Assembly: GCA_030064795.1 (NCBI GenBank)
Contig: JASJEI010000212.1
Span: 1 to 21,570 of the forward strand
Direction: 5' to 3'
Length of the DNA: 21,570 nt
Source of the DNA: Pleurocapsa sp. MO_226.B13
Lineage (GTDB): Bacteria > Cyanobacteriota > Cyanobacteriia > Cyanobacteriales > Xenococcaceae
Positions 8,914 to 14,983 of this stretch are shown here, piece by piece. A program made the translations under genes and the position numbers. How positions within the stretch are numbered: position 1 is the first letter of the stretch; each line of letters begins with the position of its first letter. Below the pieces are notes generated by a model that was given only the letters and a program-made list of their open reading frames with translations, was not told where the DNA came from and made no database searches.

Positions 8914-8937
8914 TTTAAACTCTAAGCTTTTAATTTT

Positions 8938-9825
8938 CTACCCTGCCAAAGCTGAAAGCTCGATCGCTCTTTTCTTCAACAACTTCATCGCTTTGTTTTT
9001 AATTTGTCTGACTCTTTCGCGACTAATGCCACAGACATCGCCAATTTGTTCGTAAGTCATAGTTCTACCGTCGTTTAAACCATAACGTAGACTGATCACA
9101 TCTCGCTGTTTGGGCGATAGAGTATGTAGGAGGTTTTGTATTTGAGACTGAATTTCCTGACTGGCAACAAAATCTGAAGGTGATGCCGAATCATCGGCTA
9201 AAATTTGTCCTAACTCTGTTTGGTTTTCGTCGATAGTAACGTTGAGACTTTTTGGTTTGGTGATTCTTGCTGACTGTGCTAAAGATCTTAACTTGTCTAG
9301 ATCCATATCTAGTTCGTCGGCAATTTCGCGATCGCTTGGTTTCCTACCCAACTTTTGTGACAGTTTACGAGTGGTCTTTTTGATTTTATTGAGGTCTTGA
9401 GTAATATGAATTGGTAGACGAATAGTCCGAGCATGATTGGCGATCGCTCTAGTCATTGCTTGTCTGATCCACCAGTAACTATAGGTAGAAAACTTATAGC
9501 CTTTGCTGGCATCAAATTTTTCTGAAGCTCTCATTAGACCAATACTACCTTCTTGAATCAGGTCAAGCATTGATAAACCACGATTTTGATATTTTTTAGC
9601 AATAGAGACGACTAGACGCAGATTCGCCCTAACCATTTTTTGTTTGGCTTTTTGTCCTTGCCGAACGATTTTTTTCTCTTCAAAGGTTAAATTTTCTTTG
9701 TCTAGCAGGGGTAACATTGCTTGAATTTGGTTAGCAAGTTTTACTTCTTCTTCTGCTTTCAATAGGGGAGTACGACCGATTTCTTTTAAGTAGTCTCTTA
9801 CAGTGTTGCTGGAGTTGTTTGCCAT
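8938..9825 (-). CDS. Group 2 RNA polymerase sigma-70 factor (RpoD-like, SigB/C/D/E class)
   Basis: This directs RNA polymerase to promoters. At 295 aa it lacks region 1.1 of the primary factor. Region 1.2 is [21 protein letters not shown] near the N-terminus (residues 7-24). Regions 2.1-2.4 include [27 protein letters not shown] and [15 protein letters not shown] region 3 follows with TIRLPIH and [11 protein letters not shown]. Region 4.2 ends the protein with a helix-turn-helix in [20 protein letters not shown]. Cyanobacteria typically carry several such non-essential group 2 factors for stress and nutrient responses. I cannot say which member this is. The start ATG at 9825 is the natural one for the region 1.2 alignment. 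The 169-aa membrane protein follows 68 bp downstream. Confidence 0.93.
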   Translation of the reverse strand: MANNSSNTVRDYLKEIGRTPLLKAEEEVKLANQIQAMLPLLDKENLTFEEKKIVRQGQKAKQKMVRANLRLVVSIAKKYQNRGLSMLDLIQEGSIGLMRASEKFDASKGYKFSTYSYWWIRQAMTRAIANHARTIRLPIHITQDLNKIKKTTRKLSQKLGRKPSDREIADELDMDLDKLRSLAQSARITKPKSLNVTIDENQTELGQILADDSASPSDFVASQEIQSQIQNLLHTLSPKQRDVISLRYGLNDGRTMTYEQIGDVCGISRERVRQIKNKAMKLLKKRAIELSALAG

Positions 9826-9933
9826 AATGGATTTTGTCTTGTTTTTATAATTTAATTTTTATTGCTTTGCCGTTTACTAAAGATTGAGTTGACGCTAGCT
9901 TTCTACTACTTTTAGCTCAAAACAAGCGATAGA

Positions 9934-10152
9934 CTATCTAATAATTCCTAGATTTGTTTGCCGATCGATCTCTAACTGGCAATCGTCATCAGCTGCAAAC
10001 AAAAACCTTTCTGCGGGAAAAATGACTCGTTCGCAATCTCTATTTTTAATTCTACTAATTTTAGCGATTACAATTTTCGCCAAATTATTAACATAGCAGC
10101 AAATCTTTTGCTGTTTACGGTCTGAGCTTGGTGGGAAAAAGATTTGAGTCAT
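9934..10152 (-). CDS. DUF1830 domain protein
   Basis: A small protein of 72 aa when started at the ATG at 10152. The pattern MTQIFF...ICCYVNNLAKIVIAKI followed by CERVIFPAERFLFAA and QLEI matches the DUF1830 family, which I know only from cyanobacteria and which has no known role. The frame stays open upstream to 10188, but the added MLSSYHQLNLVN is not family-like, so the shorter start is preferred. The C-terminus ends at LGIIR, a little earlier than I expect for the family. The nearest same-strand gene downstream is the sigma factor, 108 bp away. Confidence 0.78.
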   Translation of the reverse strand: MTQIFFPPSSDRKQQKICCYVNNLAKIVIAKISRIKNRDCERVIFPAERFLFAADDDCQLEIDRQTNLGIIR

Positions 10153-10310
10153 GTTTACGAGGTTTAACTGGTGATACGAGCTAAGCAAGAAACTTCAGAA
10201 TTTTTGTTACTTATTGTTAATTATCTCAACGTATTGAAGTACTCTGAATCATTCCTTAGTTATAACCTAACCTCTAATATTTATTAGTGACTCAACTTTA
10301 ATTTTGTTTT

Positions 10311-11120
10311 TCACTCTCCCGCCGACCAAGGTTGCAGAAAATCAGGATAAAGAGTTAGACCGCCATCAATAAACAAAGTCTGACCAGTAATATATCCCGC
10401 ATCGTCTGAAGCCAAGAAAGCAGTTATGACAGCCATTTCTTCAGCAGTACCTACTCTTCCCATAGGTATATGGCTTTCTACTTCCTTTTTTTTCTGTGGG
10501 TCTTCTGTCCAACTATTAATTGGCGTAGCGGTAGCACCAGGCGCGATCGCATTGACTCGAATGTTGTGAGGCGCGTATTCTAAAGCCAGGGTTTTGGTCA
10601 TGTTTTCCATCGCACCCTTGCTCATAGAATAGCTAACATATTGAGGGCGAGGAATAATTTCGTGGACGCTGGAGACATTGATAATCACACCACCGTTACC
10701 CCGTTCCATAAAATGCTTAATGGTTTCTCTGGCGCAAAGATAAGCCCCACGCAGATTAACCTGGATTACTTTATCAAAATCGGAAGTAGCTAATTCATGC
10801 GAAGGAGAAGCAGTTTGTATACCTGCATTATTGATCAAAATATCTATGCTGCCTAACTTTTCAATTACCTCACCGCACATTCTGACAATATCTGCTTCCT
10901 CAGATACATCTCCCTCAACTGGTAATTCTCTACCGCCACAACCTTTGATTTGGTCGCACATACTATCGATAAGTTCTTTGGTGTCATCGAGCTTATCTGG
11001 ATCGTCACGATAGTTTAAAGCCACGTTAGCACCTTCCGTAGCAAAATAAGCTGCGATCGCTTGTCCAATACCCGAAGTTGCTCCCGTAACTAATACATTT
11101 TTGCCCTTTAAACCTTTCAT
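10311..11120 (-). CDS. SDR-family oxidoreductase, glucose 1-dehydrogenase-like
   Basis: A classical short-chain dehydrogenase/reductase of 269 aa with a Rossmann fold, cytoplasmic. The cofactor motif is TGATSGIG (12-19) and NNAG is at 97-100. The catalytic set is S151, Y164 and K168 (YSMSK), and a PG motif follows in NAIAPGATATP. The C-terminus carries GYITGQTLFIDGGLTLYPDF, the end typical of glucose 1-dehydrogenase-type SDRs. An Arg after the second strand (NYRDD, about 36-40) would suit NADP, as inference only. The true substrate cannot be told from sequence; many proteins with this annotation act on other sugars or alcohols. It lies downstream of the nblA-like gene on the same strand, with 106 bp between. 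Confidence 0.9.
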   Translation of the reverse strand: MKGLKGKNVLVTGATSGIGQAIAAYFATEGANVALNYRDDPDKLDDTKELIDSMCDQIKGCGGRELPVEGDVSEEADIVRMCGEVIEKLGSIDILINNAGIQTASPSHELATSDFDKVIQVNLRGAYLCARETIKHFMERGNGGVIINVSSVHEIIPRPQYVSYSMSKGAMENMTKTLALEYAPHNIRVNAIAPGATATPINSWTEDPQKKKEVESHIPMGRVGTAEEMAVITAFLASDDAGYITGQTLFIDGGLTLYPDFLQPWSAGE

Positions 11121-11226
11121 TTCCTCAATTGCCTAAATCTCTGTCCAGGATTAGTATCTAGCAAATCTACTGCGATACACATCCCTCCCAAGCTATAAAC
11201 AAGAGAACAAATGTGGAGGGGTTACT

Positions 11227-11436
11227 TTATTTTGTCGCCCCAAACAGCATATCGACGATATCTTTTTCTTGACTGAGGATTAATTCCTTGTATATGTTGT
11301 CTTTATAGAGCATTTGCTTGTGCATCTGAATCAATAGCTCTTGAGCTTCCTCGCGAGTCAGTTGCTTGACGCGATCGCTAAACGATCTATGATTAAATTC
11401 TTGCTCTAAAGACAGAGAGTTGTCTAAACTTTCCAT
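11227..11436 (-). CDS. nblA: NblA-family phycobilisome degradation protein
   Basis: A small helical protein of 69 aa. NblA is known to act as an adaptor that binds phycobiliproteins and delivers them to Clp protease during nutrient starvation. The family signature is clear: LSLEQEFNHRSFSDRVKQLT (8-27), then EEAQELLIQMHKQM and YKELI. The usual end of the second helix (LLKHQW-like) is replaced by ILSQEKDIVDMLFGATK, so the C-terminus is divergent and slightly long. It could be a paralogue and not the main starvation NblA. Upstream on the minus strand, TACAAT at 11482-11487 is a possible -10. No clear NtcA box (GTA-N8-TAC) is seen, and no strong Shine-Dalgarno sits close to the ATG. Confidence 0.8.
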   Translation of the reverse strand: MESLDNSLSLEQEFNHRSFSDRVKQLTREEAQELLIQMHKQMLYKDNIYKELILSQEKDIVDMLFGATK

Positions 11437-11519
11437 AGATTTACTGTGCCTCTTAATTCTTTTGAGTGTTCAATTGTTTATATTGTAAATAAATTTTAAG
11501 ATATCTTGACTCTGTAGAA

Positions 11520-11583
11520 AGTAGTATTTTCCACCCCTAGAGGCAGGAAGCGAAGGGAAAAGGGGAAAGGAGGGAGTACTACT
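11520..11583. repeat. Inverted repeat flanking a purine-rich tract upstream of nblA
   Basis: AGTAGTA at 11520-11526 and TACTACT at 11577-11583 flank a strongly purine-rich run (11538-11576, mostly G and A in short G-blocks). It lies between the terminator of the upstream gene and the nblA-like gene. Its role is unknown: it may be a dispersed repeat or a promoter element. Confidence 0.35.
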
Positions 11584-11592
11584 AGTTTCGAC

Positions 11593-11632
11593 AAAAAAAG
11601 CGGTTGTTTCCCACTTCTTAGAAACAAACCGC
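11593..11632 (-). terminator. Rho-independent terminator of the DUF6679-like gene
   Basis: On the minus strand, GCGGTTTGTTTC and GAAACAACCGC form an 11-bp stem with one bulged base and a 10-nt loop. Seven T residues follow directly (plus-strand A-run at 11593-11599). It begins about 40 nt after the stop of the gene ending at 11674, so that gene is transcribed separately from nblA. Confidence 0.85.
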
Positions 11633-11673
11633 CTTGAGCTTTGAACTCGTAAATCGGATCGATGTTTGGCAAT

Positions 11674-11955
11674 TTACTCTTGCTCTAGTAGACGAGTAAA
11701 TTTATTGCGCATATCTTTAAGTTTTTGTTCGCATTTGGGGACAGCAGCGACACGGATGTCAATCTCTAAAATATTATCTAGTCGAGTGGTTTTTTCCCAA
11801 ACTTTTACCTCTGCGGAAGATTCGTGTTGATAGCGAAAAGATACTGTCTCGGAATTAACCTCAAGAATTTCTACGTTCTTGACCCAGCCGTTGCTACTTT
11901 TAATAAAAAGCCAAATATCAGATTGACCGATCAGTTCTTTAAGTTTTCTTTCCAT
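11674..11955 (-). CDS. DUF6679-like conserved cyanobacterial protein
   Basis: A small soluble protein of 93 aa. The core SDIWLFIKSSNGWVKNVEIL followed by VSFRYQHESSAEVKVWEKTTRLDNI (about 12-62) resembles the DUF6679 family of cyanobacteria, which has a VWIFL...W...I..IE...VTLRYE...SWEEMVRLESI pattern. The strand pattern suggests a small beta-barrel of SH3 or Tudor type, as inference. The C-terminal part is a charged helix with a single Cys. It ends in its own hairpin terminator and is divergent from the VOC gene. Function is unknown. Confidence 0.65.
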   Translation of the reverse strand: MERKLKELIGQSDIWLFIKSSNGWVKNVEILEVNSETVSFRYQHESSAEVKVWEKTTRLDNILEIDIRVAAVPKCEQKLKDMRNKFTRLLEQE

Positions 11956-11984
11956 AAATTAACTAAGCCTATACTAAGTTTAAA

Positions 11985-12024
11985 TCTAAAATATATTTCA
12001 TCTACTATAAGATATATTTTTAGA
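11985..12024. promoter_or_regulatory. AT-rich imperfect inverted repeat in a divergent promoter region
   Basis: TCTAAAATATAT (11985-11996) pairs with ATATATTTTTAGA (12012-12024), with one bulged base and a 15-nt loop. It lies in the 249-bp gap between two divergent genes, 30-70 nt from the DUF6679-like start. It could be an operator or overlap promoter elements. The rest of the gap holds an isolated GGAGG near 12139 with no start codon behind it. Confidence 0.35.
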
Positions 12025-12204
12025 ATCAGCACGTTTTGTCTTTTATATATCTTGGGATAGATGACAAAGAAAAACAGTAGCAAAATCAACATAAAAAGTT
12101 GTCTGCTGACTGCTGTAAACTAGAACCATTTCTTTGTCGGAGGTTAAATAAAGCTATAGTCTGTAAATTGAAACCAATAAAGCAGTAAGTTTAAAAAAAA
12201 ATTA

Positions 12205-13140
12205 ATGTCAAACATTAAGTACGTAGGAATGACTGTAACCAATATCGAACAGTCAGTAAAATTCTATACAGAGGTATTATCTTTCCAGAAAATTGCAGAT
12301 ACCGAAGTTTGGGGAGAAGATTGGGAAAAACTACAGGGTGTGTTTGGCTTGAGGATGCGAGTGGTTCGGATGCAGCTTGGGGAAGAGATAATTTCTTTGA
12401 TGGAATATCTGACCCCTCAAGGAAGACCAATTCCTGTAGATTCTCGCAGTAATGACCGTTGGTTTCAGCATCTGGCAATTGTAGTGACGGATATGGATCG
12501 AGCTTATCAACATTTACGCCAACATAACATCAGACATTCTTCGACTAGTCCTCAACAGTTACCAGAATGGAACAAAAAATTAGGAGGAGTTAAAGCCTTT
12601 TATTTTAAAGATCCTGACGGACACAACCTAGAACTAATTCAGTTTCCCCCCGATAAAGCAGATCAGAAATGGCTGCAACCTACAGACAAGCTATTTTTGG
12701 GTATCGACCATAGTGCGGTAGTAGTTAAGGATGCCGAGGTGAGTTTTCCTTTGTATCGCGATCGCCTTAACTTTAAATTAATGTTACAGGCGCAAAACTA
12801 CGGCACAGAATACGAACATATTAGCTGTATTTTTGGAGCGAGAGTCCAGGTAAACAGCATGAAACCCTCTGCGGGGATTGGTTTTGAATTATTGGAATAT
12901 ATTACTCCGACTACTGGTAGAGATATGCCAACAGACAGCCAAGCTAACGATTTGTGGCACTACCAAACAGTCATTGCCGTATCCGATCTAGAAACCATAG
13001 AGAAGCAGTTGCGTTCTGCACCCTGTAGTTTTATTTCCCCTGGGATTATCGAGATGTCTGCTAATGAGTTGGGATATAAAAGAGCTTTATCGATTCGGGA
13101 TGTAGATGGTCATGTTTTGCATTTAATCGAAGAGAGGTGA
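12205..13140 (+). CDS. Tandem VOC-domain protein (glyoxalase/dioxygenase superfamily)
   Basis: A protein of 311 aa made of two vicinal-oxygen-chelate domains (about 1-148 and 163-311) from an internal duplication. EYLTPQGRPIPVDSRSNDRW (67-86) is mirrored by EYITPTTGRDMPTDSQANDL (231-250), and DPDGHNLELI by DVDGHVLHLI. VOC enzymes bind a divalent metal through His/Glu at fixed strand positions. In domain 1 these positions are Y6, E67, H89 and E143; in domain 2 they are H169, E231, Q254 and H306. Neither half has the common His-His-Glu set intact, so metal use or activity may differ from textbook members. The substrate is unknown. ATG at 12205 is chosen because the first strand (KYVGMTV) begins at once; there is no good Shine-Dalgarno. 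Confidence 0.88.
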   Translation: MSNIKYVGMTVTNIEQSVKFYTEVLSFQKIADTEVWGEDWEKLQGVFGLRMRVVRMQLGEEIISLMEYLTPQGRPIPVDSRSNDRWFQHLAIVVTDMDRAYQHLRQHNIRHSSTSPQQLPEWNKKLGGVKAFYFKDPDGHNLELIQFPPDKADQKWLQPTDKLFLGIDHSAVVVKDAEVSFPLYRDRLNFKLMLQAQNYGTEYEHISCIFGARVQVNSMKPSAGIGFELLEYITPTTGRDMPTDSQANDLWHYQTVIAVSDLETIEKQLRSAPCSFISPGIIEMSANELGYKRALSIRDVDGHVLHLIEER

Positions 13141-13171
13141 GTTCGGAGTTCGGAGTTCGGAGTTCGGAGTT
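13139..13171. repeat. Heptanucleotide tandem repeat (GAGTTCG)n, 4.7 copies
   Basis: Four exact copies of GAGTTCG plus GAGTT. The first unit overlaps the last two bases of the VOC gene's TGA stop, so the array abuts the coding region. Short tandemly repeated heptamers are an established feature of many cyanobacterial genomes. Confidence 0.95.
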
Positions 13172-13206
13172 AGTTATAGTTCTTAGTTCTTTGTAGTTAG
13201 TTTTAC

Positions 13207-13238
13207 TTCCTTGTTCCTTGTTCCTTGTTCCTTGTTCC
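13207..13238. repeat. Heptanucleotide tandem repeat (TTCCTTG)n, 4.6 copies
   Basis: Four exact copies of TTCCTTG plus TTCC. The period matches the preceding array but the unit is different. It is non-coding. Confidence 0.95.
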
Positions 13239-13322
13239 TAAAGCTCACCGATAAGGTAGTAATTGTTAACCGAGAAGTATTGAGTTCACTTTATTAAAAC
13301 ATCAATAGAATCTGGCGATCGC

Positions 13323-13342
13323 GACTAGAGACTAGAGACTAG
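13323..13342. repeat. Heptanucleotide tandem repeat (GACTAGA)n, 2.9 copies
   Basis: Two copies of GACTAGA plus GACTAG, directly after a HIP1-type GCGATCGC. It is the third distinct period-7 array within about 200 bp. Confidence 0.85.
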
Positions 13343-13798
13343 CAACATAGTTAATAGAGTTACTTATCACTTCTCGTATATTTGCGAAAGACTTTGGTTA
13401 TTGTCGGGTTTGGGCTATGGGGAGTAAGGGTTTAGAGTTTTTTACTAGCAACGGATGAGTTTCTTGCTCTCTTTTGTTAATGCACGAGAAATATTATTAC
13501 TAATTACCATACAACTACAAGATAATATAAAACAAGGTGCGATCGCGCGATCGCCATATATGAGCTATTTTCTCAATCTCAGGCAATTAACCCGACAACT
13601 CTTGTCTATTTTTTCCAAAAATTATTACTACTGCCGATCGCTTTTGGGCTTTATTACTGAATATTACGCAAAAAACGAAAGATGGGTGTTTTTAGGTTGA
13701 TATCAGCTTATATTATTACAATTTGTTGTCCTCGTGTTTTACCATTTTAAAGTGCGATCGCTGCGCTGCCAGTCGCCGAAATCTGAGATACTGATTGG
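13343..13798. other. Intergenic stretch with no convincing gene
   Basis: About 450 bp between the heptamer arrays and the transposase relic. A frame of 81 codons is open at 13455-13700 on the plus strand, but it shows no family resemblance and no ribosome site, and it reads through a pair of HIP1 octamers. I do not call it a gene. At 13539-13554 two HIP1 octamers sit back to back, giving a 16-bp perfect palindrome. Another HIP1 copy is near 13755. The left end of the transposable element probably lies close to 13799, but no terminal inverted repeat could be matched. Confidence 0.6.
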
Positions 13799-14560
13799 AT
13801 GAGCCAATCAACAGAGAACCCTCCTAAACCGCCAACGGACCCTCTTAAGCTGACAGCGGGGGCTGTCAATTATCTCCTTTACGATCCTACCGAAGGGAAC
13901 CGCTTACTGTATCGGTATTGTGCTAGTAGTGATGATGACTGGGCGACTGGTTCAATCCAAAGGTAGTCTGGCACGAGCGGTTCTTCCCTTGGTATTCCAT
14001 CTCAAATGGGGATGGCATCGGGTAGAGCGGGCAATGGAGCGGGGGAAAGTGCCACTGGACAAGCTCTTTGAGCGAGCCTTTAGTTGGTGTGTGAATAATC
14101 TGCCAGTGGAACCAGTTGCTTTAGGGGACAAACAGCGTTCGTGTCCTGGCCATTGATAGTTCCACCATTGCCCGCTGGAGAGCCAAAGCGGGGATGGAGT
14201 TGTTAGGCAAAGGCTTCCATCACCGTGCAGGCAAAGCAATCCAAGCCAACATCATTGCCGCAGTAACGAGTGTGGTCTTCATAGCCGAAGTGCGAGTAGG
14301 GTTGGTACGTCGAGTTAGATTTGGAGACAGTTGTGAAGCGGCAGTAGGTTCAGTATTCAAGGATTTACCCAAGTGCTCGGCTCATCGCTTGCTGGTAGTC
14401 GATGCGGGGATTGCCACCCACAAACAGTTTGCTGCTGCCAGTGACAAGGATGCCTTGTTAGGACGCTTGCGCATCAACGGCAAACTGCGCTGTGCCCCAC
14501 CCCCACGACCTGAGCAACCAGGACCTGGTCGCCCACCAAAACATGGGGACATTCTCCATC
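13799..14560 (+). pseudogene. Transposase remnant (DDE type), frameshifted twice and 3'-truncated
   Basis: Coding traces run through all three plus frames in order. The first begins with ATG at 13799 (LTAGAVNYLLYDPTEGNRLL). The second is about 13914-14137 (VQSKGSLARAVLPLVFHLKW, then ERAMERGKVPLDKLFERAF). The third runs from 14140 (RVLAIDSSTIARWRAKAGME and LLVVDAGIATHKQFAAASDK, then PGRPPKHGD). The Asp in AIDSST and the Asp in VVDAGI fit the first two acidic residues of a DDE transposase. Breaks lie near 13910-13960 and 14133-14140. The expected C-terminal part is missing, since the frame runs into an unrelated protein at about 14555-14575. The segment is visibly richer in G+C than its flanks, consistent with a transferred element. 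The exact IS family is not certain, and it cannot be active. Confidence 0.75.
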
Positions 14561-14742
14561 TGAATGAAACTGAAGATCCAAATCTTGACTTTCCTAGTGA
14601 AGATATTCGTCAAGAATTTACCTTTGATTTGGGTCAAATTGAGGCTGGAGACGAAATAACTATTCAAGGAACTTCCAACGAAGCAGAGTTTGTGAGAATA
14701 GATTTTGTAACTTTAACTTTGGGAGAAAGTTTCCTGATATAA
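14561..14742 (+). pseudogene. C-terminal fragment of an unidentified beta-rich protein
   Basis: About 60 codons in frame with the end of the transposase relic, with a clear change to AT-rich codons. The peptide NETEDPNLDFPSEDIRQEFT followed by FDLGQIEAGDEITIQGTSNE and FVRIDFVTLTL looks like the last strands of a beta-sandwich module of the sort attached to secreted cyanobacterial proteins. No matching N-terminal part exists upstream of the transposase in this window, so the rest was lost or lies elsewhere. The fused open frame 14194-14742 is an accident of the junction and not a real gene. Confidence 0.5.
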
Positions 14743-14971
14743 AACATAGATCGCAGTGGGACATAAGCTTACCAATAGTTTATATCCCCTGAATAGTAGA
14801 CAATCAAGAAGTTTAAGTCCCGTTACATTCATTTTTGATTGCAATTAATAATAAGGTTTATTGTTCATCGCTTCTAAATTGATTTGTTTTCCATGTTTTG
14901 TGTAAACAATCATCGAATGTAGCTAATTGGCAAGACGGCATATATAAATTAAATACACTTAATCGATTGTT

Positions 14972-14976
14972 GGAGG
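14972..14976 (+). promoter_or_regulatory. Shine-Dalgarno that fixes a TTG start
   Basis: GGAGG is placed 7 nt before TTG at 14984. It is the strongest ribosome site seen in the window. It selects the TTG because a signal peptide begins there and no ATG lies in frame nearby. Confidence 0.8.
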
Positions 14977-14983
14977 TGTTAAG

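Noticed and set aside
10153..10188. Longer N-terminus for the DUF1830 protein
   Set aside because: The extra 12 residues are not family-like, and MTQI at 10152 matches the usual family start.
13455..13700. 81-codon plus-strand open frame
   Set aside because: No family resemblance, no ribosome site, biased composition and two HIP1 octamers within it; it is no better than chance in a gene-free stretch.
14194..14742. A real 182-aa fusion protein
   Set aside because: The first part is an internal piece of a transposase starting mid-domain, and the second is the tail of an unrelated protein; the join lacks conserved context and the upstream frames are broken.
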